DNA of 64,000 nt from positions 11,265,016-11,329,015 of the forward strand of contig OU342822.1 of NCBI GenBank assembly GCA_910591455.2, given 5' to 3'. This stretch comes from Pholis gunnellus. Lineage: Eukaryota > Chordata > Actinopteri > Perciformes > Pholidae. Below, piece after piece: positions 50,182 to 63,099 of this stretch; the first letter of the stretch is position 1; every line of letters starts with the position of its first letter. Made by a program: the position numbers and the translations under genes. The notes beneath the pieces are model-generated. The model saw nothing but the letters and a program-made list of their open reading frames with translations. It did no database searches and was not told the origin of the DNA.

Positions 50182-51559
50182 GGAACACCAAAGTGATTTC
50201 ACTTAATGAATGTGTTTACCAAATGTAATTGGTATCCATCCAATAGCTATCAAAACATTACACTCAATACCAGAAAAGTCAACTTTCTGGTTAAGCTGAT
50301 GGAAGGTGGTCAGGGGATCACCAAAGTTGGGTAGATTCATCCTCTGAGGACCAGGAATGTTTTTATAAAGTGCCACTGTGTTTCTTTTTTTCAGAAGTGA
50401 CACAACTACAGGATTCGCCTGCAGAAACATTGACCAAAGGGTGAAGCGCCGCTGTGAGGATTATCGCGTTCGTTTCAGCTGCCGTTCCCCTTTCTGTGAA
50501 GGAAAAGGTACTGTGTGAGCACATTCATGTGCTGTATAAAGCTACTAATGGATAGAAAATTTCCCCTTCTCTTTATCGTTATTGTGCATATGCGTTCATT
50601 TAGAATGTTGCTTTTGTCCTGCAGTTTCCCACCAGTCATCATCTCTCTTTTTTGCTGCGTGCAGTGTGCTGGACCAATTGGTATGACCGAGATAATCCCA
50701 GTAGAACAGGGGACTGGGAGCTTTTGAGTAACCTGAGGAGAGAATACCCAAGACAAATTTGTGACAATCCTCTGCACATTGAGGCTGTTACCACTGACAC
50801 AAATACCCCAGCCTCCGCCACAGGGGATGTCATCCATATGTAAGTGGCATCACAGGGAAATACTTTACCATTGTGCTACCAACCACCAAATAATGAATCT
50901 ATACTTCTCAAAATTAAAACTTCTTTCCCAACGTATCCAAATCATCAAGATGTACTGCCTGGAGCTGCTGCTTGAACAGTGAAACGTTGTAGATGCACAT
51001 TTACATTCCATAAGATGACATTTTAATGAGCTCCATGAGGAAACTGGCTAATAGGCACATAATGTCTAAAGGTTTTAGCTGATTCTTACTTTATTCTTGT
51101 GCTAACAGCTTTGTTTGAGATAACATTATTTGTGGTCTGGAGAGTAAGAAACACTCATAACCCAATTTATTGGTCTTCCTTTTACATGATTACTTTCTCT
51201 TAATTGTGTTGGCTATCTAAGATATTTTTAATTGTAAAAGAACCTACACCTGGCATCAAGAAAAAAGGAGGAAAGATGATTAAAATATTTAAATTTTAAC
51301 ATTTGTGTAAAGTACTTTCATAAGCTAGATCATGTTTTTATCATAGGTAAACAATAATGTATGTTTCAACATTGTGCACCACTAAAATGAAGTTCTTGTT
51401 TGATTTCAATATGGTTTCCTTGCTTTAAATATTATATTGACCTCCTGTTTGGAATCATATTTCAGCTCCAGTCCAACCCATGGATTTGCTTGCCGCAAAC
51501 GGGACCAAAGATCTCGCAGGTGCCGTGACTACAAAGTCCGGTTTGGGTGCCCATGCTAG
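43343..51559 (+). CDS. Secreted WxxW-domain protein D, six modules
   Basis: Exons: 43343-43354, 43455-43488, 43604-43654, 43862-43897, then modules 44203-44374/45224-45333, 45492-45663/46520-46629, 46788-46959/47822-47931, 48089-48260/49111-49220, 49380-49551/50395-50507, 50665-50839/51466-51559 (stop 51557-51559). All phases agree and give 604 residues. The signal peptide is the same as in A. There are two linker exons rather than three. The second has lost the usual donor (ATGgtaag is now ATAataag), so I used TCAA before gtaacc, which keeps phase. Each of six modules has CWTDWFDRD/CWTNW, GDWE, IC/LC, CRN.DQ, DYR(V/I)RF and six Cys. The last module matches the last of A-C, with the TNTPAS insert. 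Modules 2-5 are new amplifications with a ~1.29-kb period. The product should be a string of disulfide-rich units. Function is unknown. Confidence 0.8.
44952..45012 (+). repeat. GAT microsatellite, module 1 intron of gene D
   Basis: GAT run of about 20 units, the longest in the window, with one GAC near the start. Confidence 0.9.
46251..46302 (+). repeat. GAT microsatellite, module 2 intron of gene D
   Basis: GAT run ending in GACGATAG, in the same position as in other modules. Confidence 0.9.
47556..47608 (+). repeat. GAT microsatellite, module 3 intron of gene D
   Basis: Pure GAT run in the equivalent position. Confidence 0.9.
48856..48894 (+). repeat. GAT microsatellite, module 4 intron of gene D
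   Basis: GAT run with one ATC interruption near the left end. Confidence 0.9.
50133..50180 (+). repeat. GAT microsatellite, module 5 intron of gene D
   Basis: Pure GAT run. The intron of the last module (50840-51465) has none, in this and every other gene copy. Confidence 0.9.
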
Positions 51560-51952
51560 AAAAAAGCCCCGACTCCAAAGACTGCGATGGATAAGAAGAG
51601 ACAACGTTCAAATTTTGATCACTTGAATTTTGTCAGATTTTTCTTTCATGTTATATTTTCTTTCTTATTTTTCCAGGTGGAGGTAGTACATGTATAATAG
51701 GCCTTTTTTACAGCAGACATTTTGACTTTTGACTTGTAGGAAAAGAAAAGATGGATCAATGATGGATCTGTTCTATACCAGGACCGTATGGAGCTCAGTC
51801 ATAGTTCATTCTATTATGCTTCTGCTTTTACCATTCCAAAACATTTTGTGGAAAAAGGCCCATTATGTGCTTTATCAGTCTATTCTCTTTTCTTTCTAGT
51901 GATTATGAAATCATTGTCTTGTATTGTAAGAACTCAATCAACAGTAAAAAGC

Positions 51953-51958
51953 AATAAA
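51953..51958 (+). terminator. Polyadenylation signal of gene D
   Basis: AATAAA in the shared 3' UTR, about 395 bp after the stop. Confidence 0.6.
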
Positions 51959-54900
51959 ACTGCTAATCAACAGCAAATCCATTTTGTCATTAACTTTTAT
52001 TTAACAACTCTGCCCGTGTTATTAGGAATTTATTAGCAAGTTATGATTTGGTGTGTTTAGAACAGATGGTGGGAGCAGTTATGATATACAGACAGCAGGA
52101 GGTGCTGGATAGCAGTTCATCACTGATGAGAAAAACATACAATATGTCAGTGAATCTGTATTTTGTATCAACACACGTGCACTAACAGGCACAGTTATGA
52201 CTGTAAATACCTTAAATATCATCAAATGAGGGGAGAACACATTTCCACCATCTGCTGTGTTAAAACCTTGTGTACTTTGGGTGTTTCGCTAATACTTGCC
52301 CTGCATCAATATTTCTGCCCTTTAGTGTAATTCCGCCTAAAATATGCTTGTCTGTCCTCCAGTAAGACCATGTTTCAGTAGACAAAATAAAAGACAGAGC
52401 AGGAGGGAAGGAGTAAACTGAATCTGGGGGAATTTCCCTCTTCACTTCTTTTTTTTAGGAGAAGTAAAATTAAATCTGAACTGAACAGAAGTACAACCAA
52501 AGTGTTGAAGTTCAGCACATTATGGTGTTCCATTAATCTACTAATATTCCATGAATGTGAAGGCCTATTTATAGACCAGGGGATGATTAAGTGGAGTACT
52601 GTGTCACACAGGGAACCAAGCTCATCTTCTCTTCCCATTCTCTCTCTTACTCATTCTCTACCTACTTCTCTTTCTTTCCCTCCCTCTGCGACTTTATCTT
52701 CTTTCTCACTATCTTCTCACTCTTCCTCTTAGTCCTCCTCTTTTTTCATGAGCATTTACAGTAAATTATACACCAACCTCATTTCACATAGTTTAGTTGC
52801 TGTGCAGTGAAATTATATTAGACTCAAGGGGGTACGGATAAGTCCTTCAATTCCATTTTTTTCCGATTTAAGCATTTGACAAAAGGGTTTATGGAAGTGT
52901 TAATTGTTATGAGGCGACACAAGGAAGAGTGACAGCCTTAACAAGAGAGGGTAAAGCCCCATCCGGCATATATTCATAGCTAAGTCAAGCTGGATCAAAT
53001 GCTGTCCATTGGAAATGCAGGAGGAAAATATGCACAGAGAGATCCTTCTCATACCTGCTATTGCAAGGTGTCCTTGAGTGGAAAGTAGAGCGCTGCACAG
53101 GAAGAAGGGTTAAGCTCATTTTCATGTGTACAATCGTGATTAATAGGGGAGAGGCAAGGGTGAGAGGAGGAGAGAGGAGAGGAGAGGACTGACCTCGCCA
53201 AGCTCAAGACCGGCCTCATTTTATCACCTCCAGAACAGTGAGGGCATAAATGAGATCAAACCCTTCTTTGTGTTTCCACACTGACGCTGGTCTCCATCCA
53301 GATATTTCCCTGGGTTTTACTAAGGCTTAGGTGGCAACATTTTACTGCAGGGTGGATTTTGTACAGGGCTTACTGTAGATGCTGAGGACCTTTGTAACAA
53401 GTATTTGCCTGTTAAAACCACTCCAAGGATTTGTGCATGGCAGAGAAACGACTGAAAGTAATTCAGAAGACTTGAGACTTGAATACGTTAAAATTACCAT
53501 TTTGTCAGCCAGAAAAAGCAGGTGTCTGCATATAATTGTAAGTGGGATGTTTAGAATTCCATACTGAGAGTTTATGAAGCCATCTATCTCTTATGCAATG
53601 AATATGTTTGTTTGCATGAGCAAAAGAAAATTCTGGATTGAAAGTATATAAATATATTGTGACTAAACACATCTCACACTTGTCCTTAATCTCTTACATT
53701 TCTTTACAACCACCAAACAGCCATTGCCTGACAGATTTGTCACACAATTAAGTATTTCAGTGTGTCAGTCCAATACATTTTTGTACCACTGATGTCTTGG
53801 CAGCTCATGAAAACACTTGAGCTGTAGAAGGCACAGTCCATGTACCTTGAGTTATTTTGGATAAATCCCTAACCAGGCAGTTTGATAATTCTCAAATCCA
53901 TCCGTCAAATGCCATTTAATACAAAAGACACACATTTAGCACATTTATGATGACATACATTTGATTCATGCTGAATAATTTGTAAATGAATAGCTCCATA
54001 ACCTCCATCACTACAGTATGTGGGTAGTGAAACTTTGAACTTTAAATCCCTCTTGCCAAACAAATACGAGCCTGAAAAGCTATTAGAGCATGACTGCTGA
54101 GAGATGAACAAGACAAAAGCATTATGCCTGTACCTTTCCAGAAGGTGAGAACAATACCAGGCTATTTTCACTCTGACAAGACATATTAGTCGTGCCAGCT
54201 TTTGTCTGCCGGCAACTGCTGCGTGATCGCTGTCTGGGACATTTTGTTTCCAGTCACAGTAGCTGATCCCTTGATTGAAAACATTGAATGCTGAGAGGGT
54301 GTTATCCCTGTTTGGAGTTTCTGATCCCGGATGTTTGAGGCGACTGCTGGGCCCTTTCATCCCCCTCCTGCAACAGTTGATCCCTGGATCTTTGTGGAAA
54401 CAGAGTGAGTTGAATTACTGAGATGGAGGTTAGGCATGTGTGCCTGCTGTAACTCATCCCCGACAAGACCTTTTCAGGTGCTTTCATGCATCAATTCGCA
54501 TGTGTCTACACAGTTTTGTAGAACATGTTGATCTGTTATTGTGTACATTTACAGGTTGTTTCCATGTCTCTTTTGTCAGTGGTCTGTGAAATGGTTAGTA
54601 TTAGATCAAATCCTAATTAGTTACTAATAGGCACCAAGAGAGCCCATTAACGAAGCCCCAGATGTATGAAAATCAACCGTGTGTGTCCTCTCTTTGTTTA
54701 CACTTCCATGTCTGGCTTGGAAAGGCCCTCTTCTTCATGGACACCAAATATGGAGATGTTTTTGCAGAAAGAAAACTTTATAGGAGACTTTCCTGTATCA
54801 GAATGTTAAGTCTTGTGATCCTCTCTTATTCTCCATTCTGTCTCTGCAGGCAAACCCTTGGCAGCTAAAAGTCCAATGGGAAAAGTCACTTTTTGCAAGC

Positions 54901-55005
54901 ATTGCCAAGATTTCTATTTGATGGCCAAAATATGTAGGCAGACAGATGCATCTGTCCACATTCTGTCTATTCCTCTCTTCCAAACGTTCTCTCTGGGGTA
55001 TCTAT

Positions 55006-55009
<4 letters not shown>

Positions 55010-55048
<39 letters not shown>

Positions 55049-55064
55049 ACACACACACGCACAT

Positions 55065-55118
<54 letters not shown>
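55010..55118 (+). repeat. Compound CT-CA microsatellite
   Basis: CT repeats to about 55045, then CA repeats from about 55049 to 55118 with a few CGCACATGCA variants. Confidence 0.95.
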
Positions 55119-55119
<1 letters not shown>

Positions 55120-55249
55120 GGGCCGTTTCCTCATCGTTCACACTGAGAAATGCCCTGTAAGGACGTCCTTATCCTGCAAACCAGACTCTGCTGGATGCCT
55201 TGTAATAACAACTCCAGCCGTCCACCATCCAATCAGTCTAGTTTCATTG

Positions 55250-55254
<5 letters not shown>

Positions 55255-55290
<36 letters not shown>
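55255..55290 (+). repeat. TG microsatellite
   Basis: Pure TG run. Confidence 0.95.
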
Positions 55291-55292
<2 letters not shown>

Positions 55293-57458
55293 GTTGTGGG
55301 TCTGTGTCTGTGAATATGTATGATTTCTTTCCTAAGATCTGAAACCACAAAGAACAGAAAGCATGTATTTTCCTGACAAGAACAAAGACATAAACAATAA
55401 AAAAGGAGGACATTTCTTTATTTGGATTTATTTATGTTGATATTATGTTTTTGGGGGTTATTATTTGGAAAATCTCAGCATCTTATATTTCTCTTATAAA
55501 TAATGCTGTTGACAGTGTCATGACTATTCTGAACACCGTAAATAAAATGGGCAACAAAAAAAATCTTTCATAATAATGAGTGCTTGGACCATGACAGGAC
55601 AGACAGAGGTGGAGTATGCTGCTGGAGAAGTTTGAGAAGTTCAAATAGACATTCTGACTTTTTTACACCAAAAAACTTGGTCAGCTTTACAATCCAGTGT
55701 GAATTGTTGTGAACCCAAACTGACTTTTCCAGCCCCACCTCTCAAGCTATGTGTTTTGTACTCAAAATGTAGGGTTTTGAGTATTCCTTAGTGGCATATA
55801 AGTATGTTTCAATAAAGGCACCCAGGGTCATCATTTGTAAATGTTGGATAAACAGTCTGTTGTCTTTTATTTTGAACTTTTGTGCAAACGTATAAGGGTC
55901 TTTTAAGCCTATGAAGCATAATCTTTTATTCATAGCCTTTTACGTCCTTGTCTGAAATTGCGATGCTATCTTTAACTCAAACTAATTAAAAACAATGGAT
56001 CCAGAGAGTGAAGTAGATATAATTTAAGATATATGGTGTATGTAAAATTGGAACAGGAGCCAATTTGAAGGCCTCACAAACGGTCTTTGCACCCACACCT
56101 GGCTAACAACAGTGACGATGCCTGAGTTCCATCGTGTCCCAATAAGCCATGACAGTGCACCAGCGCGCACAATATATGCAAATCTAAATTGAATGCAATC
56201 AACAGGCACCGCACTCTGGCGCTAACGTCAACACGATGATCTCGGTAAGCAAGTTATGATGTACCAACTGTGACGACCGGTCCATTCTTGTTTTGATAGG
56301 AACGATAGCCCTGATCAGGACGTCGCAATACGCAGGCAACCAAATTGCAGAGGTATTTCTCTCTGCAAATGTTTGGTAAGCTGGTGTTAAAAAAAAAAAA
56401 AGTTGTGTTATGTTTTCTGTTAGCAGTTAGAGACGGAACTGTATGTCATATTGGCACGTTGTACATTCTTTGCACGAATTTCAACTAAGTGCGTATTAAC
56501 TGCTGTAGTACTGCAGCATGGTAATTTAGTCACTTCGGTAATGATAAGGACTCCGGTCCTACCACATAACAGGTGATTTGGCCGCAATCATGATGGTGTG
56601 ATCATAGAGCTGGTTGTATTGCTTTAGCATCATGCTACTGACTTTACTGTATTTCAATGCCATTTTTTTTTAAAGTATAACCATGGTAGACAGAAGTTGC
56701 AGATGGCTGTCAACAGTGTGCAGCACCAGAAGAAAGTCTGCCTGACTGCAATTGCTGCAGGGGGGGATTTGCGGGCATCCGTCAGCACTAACTGGAAGTG
56801 ACAGTTTGCAGAGAGGTCCTAATTACTGTCTCACTTGACTAATTGTCGTCTCTGAAGAATGTATTCCCACTGAGGTCCCTGGGATTTCATCGACAGCACT
56901 TCTCAAGACATATAGGCCAGTGCTGACTTCAGCATGCTGTTTTGTTCAAAGGCATTTGCTGAAGCAAAGCCACAAGCCGTAAATGTAAATATGTTGAACT
57001 CAAAGCATGCCATGATTACAGGCTCAAGTGGGCCACGCATGGTGTGATGCATTTGCAAGGATGAACACTGTTCTATAGTAGCAAGAAAAGGAGCAGGTTT
57101 AAAGGTTTTGTATGTGGGAGTGCAAAAGGAGTAGCCTAAGTGTGTGTGTTTTTGTAGGGCCCTCCTTCAACTTGCCAAAGTGTTCAGACATCCTCAGCTA
57201 CAGTTGTCCTGACACAATGGGCTGATGAAGTGACACCATTGTTGGTTTTCTGCAGCCAACCGTGTTAGAATAAACTTGTAGCATTTCAAATAATGCAGTA
57301 GTGATGAGCCTTTAGCAGGGCAACTGAATTGAATGAATGTCTTCTCTTTCAGGGTTTTACCATTCAAAGTGCATCAGCTTCTCGTTTCCATGGTTTCCCT
57401 CCCTGTGCCAATGCTATCTTTCCACCAGTCTGCCTGGGCGAGAGAGTGAACAAGGGCG

Positions 57459-57460
<2 letters not shown>

Positions 57461-57512
<52 letters not shown>

Positions 57513-57590
57513 AACCGAGAGAGAGAGAGCGAGAGAGGGAGAGAGAAACCGAGAGTGAGAGAGAGTGAGAGAGAGAGAGAGAGAGAGAAT
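57461..57590 (+). repeat. Long GA microsatellite with AAACCGAGA inserts
   Basis: About 130 bp of GA repeats with two GAAACCGAGAG interruptions. Apparent Arg-Glu frames here are repeat artefacts. Confidence 0.95.
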
Positions 57591-58189
57591 GACAGAAGGC
57601 TTTTAGCAGTGGTTATCTCTCCTTTGCATAAAGTCCCCTTTGCATTACCCAGTGCATGAATGGCGTCTGAATAAACACACCAGCCAGCTCATGTGGAAGC
57701 CTCTCTGGGTTACAAGCAAGTGGGTGTGTATAAAGTAATCTAATTTGTGGTCTCCTTTAAAAAACGACACGGTTTGATCAGAGATGAAAAAAAGGAGTAC
57801 ATCTCCCAAATGGTATTTTCCTATTAGTCACAACGAGCTAAAGGAGCAGGAGTCATTTTAACATCATAATGAGGGAATTAGCTGTTCCTTTCACCTCCTC
57901 TTTTCCAACTGGTTTACACACACAGTTATTTTATGCTGACTGGCTTTGGGGAGGAAAAAGTGTGTTAAACTAAACTACAAACGAAAAATGAACTACGGAG
58001 ATTTAATGTGGAGCATTCTGTCGTCCTTAAAAACCTGATGCTGATGCACAGACTGTTTCGATTAATATTATAAAATTAAGTCAGAATCATTTGTGGCAGC
58101 CTTCATTCTATTCTGCAAATTAATTTGTGGGTGCATTGACTGTAGGGACACCTGAGGGCATTTCTTGGTGCAATACCTTATGATTTGGC

Positions 58190-60711
58190 CAGAGGGCGCT
58201 GTGACTTTAAGACGAAACCAATGCGCCTGTCTGTTATCTTCTCCCTGAGCTCAATGAGCATTCCTTTCATGCTGTGTGAAGCTCTGCTGACTTATATGGA
58301 AACCCTGATTTTTTTCTCATAATTATGCTAATAGACCAGATGGTGGCATGATGAGTGTCATACTCTTTGATATTCTCACGCTGCAGATTGCTGGTGTGCA
58401 GACCCACGCAAACTGACACGCGTTCAAAGTCAGTGTTCAGACCACCTACTTGATCCCATGTAATTACTTTGTGTTTCCTTTAGCTGATACAAGCACCCTC
58501 TTCACTATTAAATGCATTCGCTTCTATTTTTGAATCGGGATTTGAGAGATGTGGTAGGCCTAACGTATTATGGAGTAGCACTCCAATAAAAGAGAGGCGT
58601 AAGTATCCTTTGCCTATCCACACATTTACTTTTAATATTACTATTCTGTAGTCTAATAAATATACAACACACACATGTTAACAGCAATTTGATACTTTTA
58701 GAATATCTTTGTGACATAAGAAATAAATGTACCCTAAAGTATGCCAAGATCACCTGGAGGATCTATTTGAATACAGGAATGTTGGAGTAATTTTATTTTT
58801 GAGTATAGTTCTACGCCACACATACAGGCAGGCACAGTCCAGCCATTCACACTTCAGTGACACAATGACTGTGTTCATCCAGGCTTTGGACTCTGGTGGC
58901 GTCGATCAAAGACCTCCTTTCACAGCTCTGTTGGGATTAAATAGCCCTCAACTCCCCTTGGGGCGGGGCGCCCCACTGTACCTATAGCTCCAGCTGATGC
59001 AGTGGCCCATAAAGAGCTGCTCATTGGGCTGATAAGGTGCATGCAGTGTTAAATCAATAGCACGTAGACCCACACAAGAGCTTCCAGGATACAGCCTCGT
59101 TTGAACTCACTAATCAGATGTAAACACGATAGGCCTATTACCATCTCGAGAGTATGACGGTCCCCGTGAAATTTAGCGGAGCCTTTCTGTGTATGCCACA
59201 TGCACCTTCACGTCGGAGGAGGGCTCACACTCGAGAATTGTCTGTTGCTGGAAGGCTTTTAAGTCTAAAGTGGAGCTATTTGCATAGGTTAAATATTTGC
59301 GCACTTTCAGCAGCTTCTGTCGATATTACGGATTTGCTGTTCTGCCAATTTTGATCTCCCCACATTTCTGGAAAAGATTGTGGAAATTGTTGAAAGGTTG
59401 TTGTTTGAAAGGTTTAGAAAGGGAAGTTGATCTGGCTCGGATGCACATGAGGAAATAAAAAGTGCAATGTCCTGCACACATGAGATTAAATCGCTCGTGT
59501 GCAGAAGTTGGCCAGGTATTGTGTGCAGGGCAGTGCGTGTGCATAGTTATTTCTGTATGTGCCTGTACAAGAACGTGCCTCTAGAATTAGCCAAAGATGA
59601 GAGATTCTCCATGGGAAAATCGACTAAATCATTACTGACTGTTTGAACCCTGAGAAAGACGCAGTCAAGGATTCCTATTTCTATCAGACTCTCAGTGCTT
59701 TGTGCGGCCGAGATGTGCTGTGTCTCTGTCCATGGTGCTGAATAGCGATCTTGCACTAAAGCAAAACATATAATATATATATATTGAATAATATATATAT
59801 ATTGAAACATATAGGTTTCTGTTGCCCCTTATCACGAACAACTTCATTACAAGTTGACCACATTTTATTTTCATCATCATATAGATTTACCCATCAAAGA
59901 TGATTTGCTTTTGTAAATGGATCCGTATGTGGCGGTAATCGGATCGGAAGGCTTGCAGGCTAAGGGTTCACGCTGAAGTTACTGCTGTGTGCATCTGAAA
60001 GATTGCATCGTTACTGACACGTCTCAGAATGCATGGGAGCTTGACGGGAAGTTTTGGGGCTAACAGAGGAACTACAGCCTGGGATAAAGTTCTCCCGCCC
60101 CATTATTTTTCTCTGTCTCGTTCCCTTCATCCATCTCCTTCTCCCTACATCCCCACCCTTCCTCTTTTTCATTTATTTCTATCTGTATATTCATCTCCAT
60201 TCTCTCTCCCTCTCTCGCCCCCTCTCTCTCTCTCACTCTCTTGGTGCGCGTTCACAACACTAACCTTGGCTCGACGTCAGAGCCTGTGCAGCAGTGCAGT
60301 ATAATGGGAGCGCAAGCAACCCAGAGCGCCTCATAGGGGGCTGTATATCGCTGCTGTATCCTATGCGTGGTGCTCTGTAGCCCCTCTCCAACCCTCTCCA
60401 GTACCTTACCTACAGCCCATGCTTGGGCTCCCCCCTCCCCACTGGATCCGTACCCCTCGATATGGATGTCCCGCCGTCCCTCGACCCGAAGGATTGTTGC
60501 TTCTTGGCGCAGTGAAGGAGGAGAAGGAGAAGGGGAAGGAATCATGCCGGGACTGCTAATGGATTTAGGGAAAGCGCGAGTGACCATGCCGTGATCTTGC
60601 GCATCCAGGGCCGCCGTCACCCTGCCTTGCCCAACGAGCGTAACATAATTACGGGGGAATCAAACCCGCGCACCGGGGGGATTAAACCACTGTGCATTTT
60701 TTAAAAACAAC
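58190..60711 (+). promoter_or_regulatory. Probable promoter and 5' leader region of grik2-like gene
   Basis: Sequence shared with unit C (25870-26996) leads into the receptor ATG. The last ~470 bp (60245-60711) are GC-richer than the surroundings, with GCGCAAG, CGTCAGAGCC and CCCGCGCACCGGG stretches. They follow a CT-rich tract (60105-60245). No TATA box stands out. The transcription start cannot be placed from sequence alone. Confidence 0.45.
59772..59805. repeat. AT palindromic repeat
   Basis: Two short (AT)n runs are separated by TGAATAA, so the region can form small cruciforms. It is not present in the unit C copy. Confidence 0.7.
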
Positions 60712-60835
60712 ATGAAGATTACCTCCCATCATCTGATGATAAGCAGTCTCGTTTTCAGGTCCAACCTCAGGCTGATCCCGCTTCTGCTGCTGTTTCTTGG
60801 TCACTCTCGCGGGATGCCACACGTTTTAAGATTTG
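60712..60835 (+). CDS. grik2: Glutamate receptor, kainate type 2-like, first coding exon
   Basis: The 124-nt coding segment starts at ATG 60712, after an A-rich leader end, and ends before the donor gtaagaatg. It gives MKITSHHL at the start, then VFRSNLRLIPLLLLFLGHSR as the hydrophobic signal peptide, then HVLRFG with the last Gly codon split. In GRIK2 proteins the signal peptide is followed by the same HVLRFG, which begins the mature extracellular ligand-binding part. GRIK1 and GRIK3 have Ile in place of Phe here, so GRIK2 is the best fit from family knowledge. The product is a subunit of kainate-gated cation channels in neurons. Only this exon lies in the window. The rest should be downstream on the + strand. 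Because of the duplication, another start lies upstream at 26997, but it is frameshifted. Confidence 0.75.
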
Positions 60836-61881
60836 GTAAGAATGTGTTTGTTTATAATACGGTATCATCTGTAACGATGTCTGGCCACACGCTGCCTGGA
60901 TTGTCGACAGCGAATGCATGGATTCACGGAACGCAACAAGCAGATGTATCGAGACAATTCGTCCCACTCTTGCATTGTTTTAGTTGGCAAAACAATTAGA
61001 CCAGCACTCTAAAGATGTATATTCGTTAATGAATAGTTGACAGCTGTTTCATTATAATCTCATAATGTTTTGTAACGATATTTTGAAGGCATTTTACACC
61101 GTCAAGGATGGATAGTCAAGGATGTTACAGTAACTTTGAACGAAAATCCACTGTAGCTAACCCTTAAAAGAAGGAGCACACATATGCAACAGTTCACGGA
61201 CAGAAGAAGGGTATCTCTACCAGACACGTTGCTCACGGAGTCTTGTATCTTCACGGTCTTTTAAACTGCTGACACCCCAACATGTCCTCTGTAGTAAATG
61301 TATACATGTAAACATTACACCCGGAGTGCAGATCAATCGCTCTGATCTGTCACAAGGGCCAATCAATATGCCGGGCAGTATAGGCTACTTTTCATCCCTA
61401 ATCCCACTCAACTGCTATCCAACGGGAATCCCCGTAATTTGACTTATTTATACCGTTATTGGCAACGATCAAACTAATATTTCCGGTTCTCAGTGGTGAT
61501 TGGCTGAGGCACGTTGGGAGCCAAATGTACCAAAAGTGAAATACACTTATAGAAAACAATACCTCATACTGAGAGTATGTGTATTAGCCTCAACATTGAT
61601 TAGCCACTTCTCTTTAAGAACGCGCCTGGTGGCAGAATGATAATTACAGATGAGGATTAAAGTAGTTCTTCAACAGTTACCACTACAGTGCAGTTGCTGA
61701 TTCATAACATCAAAATGCTGCTATTAACATCTGTGTTCACACCAAATCACGGCCTCCTGAGGTTTTGCCCGTTGCTTAATTAGATCCGTCTCAGGATGGT
61801 TATGTTTTCGCTTTTTTGTTGAGAGCACCTTGGAGTGACAGCGGAGCGCCCCACACCTCCCCTTCCTCTCCCTGACAACGG

Positions 61882-62205
61882 ATGTCATCAAGTGTTGACA
61901 ACACATCCTTGCAATCCCCAATTCCCCCGAGGGTCCTGTTTAAGAGTCAGGCGGCGTCCGCAGAAACTGCCGCTATGGTAACGGGATGTGCTTGTCTTCC
62001 TACTGCATCCTGCATCCCGATGAGCGATTTCCCGTCTCACACGTTGTCTGACAGTCGCCGGGCGTCGATTCACTCATCCATGGGGGACGACAAAAGTCGC
62101 TGTTACACAAAAATTCCCATGCCGGCAAATAAGGAGGAGATTCCTGAACCGATGTCGGGAAAAAATGATCCGATATTTGTTACACCTCGGGGGGAATTTG
62201 GGTAA
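61882..62205 (+). other. Conserved short open frame, unknown (unit D copy)
   Basis: The longest member of the group, 107 codons. It contains SSVDNTSLQSPIPPRVLF, then MSDFPSHTLSDSRRASIHSS, NKEEIPEPMSGKND and ends FVTPRGEFG next to a possible donor (GG before gtaatt). It differs from other copies by indels that change its C-terminus. No acceptor with a good pyrimidine tract was identified. It is not recognised and could be chance. Confidence 0.25.
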
Positions 62206-63096
62206 TTGATATCACGGTAATTTGATAAAGTCAAACAGTATCAGATTAGATTCGGAATCATTAGTTGACTGTACGTCGCCATACCAAATATTGCTTAGGC
62301 TGAAACCCTGCAAGGCATCCGGCATCAGTGACACGATGGGAAAATAATCACGCAAGATAAGAGGTGATCCATGTCACCGTAAGATCAGAGGTAAAGCTCA
62401 TGCCTGATTTTGCCTGTGTTCTTGGGCAGGAGCGGCTGAAACAAGTCTAAAAATAGGCGGGTCTCTGTCCATGGTCCTGATAGTGCGACCAAACAAGCCT
62501 CTGATCGCCTGTTCAGGACCACGGACAGCGAACCCGGCAGCGCGGCCTGCTGCCTGTTGCTGACCAAAAATCACAATTCTTATGCTTTTAAATAGACTAT
62601 GATGTGTCGCTGAGTTTTTGAACAGCATTTTCTCTGTCAGTCAAGTAGCAGCCACGTCTCATCTATCTGTTGTAAGATGGCTCAGTTTCGTGTAGTGTAA
62701 TTAATTCTCTTTAGAAAAGATGATATGCGTATCTGTCTGTGTTTTCTTGTAAAGGAGCTGAGTTTCCAAAAGAGAAAGAGAAAGATAGACTCGTGTGTCC
62801 TCGATTTGTATTAAAAAAAGAAATGCTAGTTGGTGTGTTTAAATTTGTGTGATGTGAGAGAGAGAGGAGAAATATAAAAATGCCTTGAGAGTCAATGGAG
62901 CCCATTGGTACTTTTTGCGTGCATTTCCTGTCCTGCAGGATGTGCTTGCTCAGCAGATAATCCCAGCTGCTTGCAAGAGGCTGACTAAACGAGGGGGTCA
63001 GCTCCCCTGGGTCTGGCTGTTCCTGCCCCAAGTTCCATTCTGCCCAGACAGGCGCTTCACATTGTACAACCACTGTTCTCCTGTCAGGCGGAGACC

Positions 63097-63099
<3 letters not shown>

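Larger units (their letters stand above)
44203..50839 (+). repeat. Tandem ~1.29-kb module repeat inside gene D
   Basis: First-exon starts of the six modules are 44203, 45492, 46788, 48089, 49380 and 50665, giving spacings of 1289, 1296, 1301, 1291 and 1285 bp. Each unit contains first exon, long intron with GAT run, second exon and a short ~155-bp intron. Introns are as similar as exons between units, showing DNA-level tandem duplication. Confidence 0.9.
51980..58189. other. Intergenic region between gene D and receptor promoter, mostly unique
   Basis: The first ~860 bp match the 3' flank of A-C. From about 52845 to 58185 the sequence is found nowhere else in the window. It holds CT/CA, TG and GA microsatellites (listed) and AT-rich DNA. 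I see no gene. The frames over 54-55 kb are short and lack splice context. Confidence 0.55.

Noticed and set aside
54914..55141. Frames across the CT-CA microsatellite region
   Set aside because: Mostly repeat translation, with no domain in the flanking residues.
57329..57568. Arg-Glu-rich frames
   Set aside because: Translation of a GA microsatellite.
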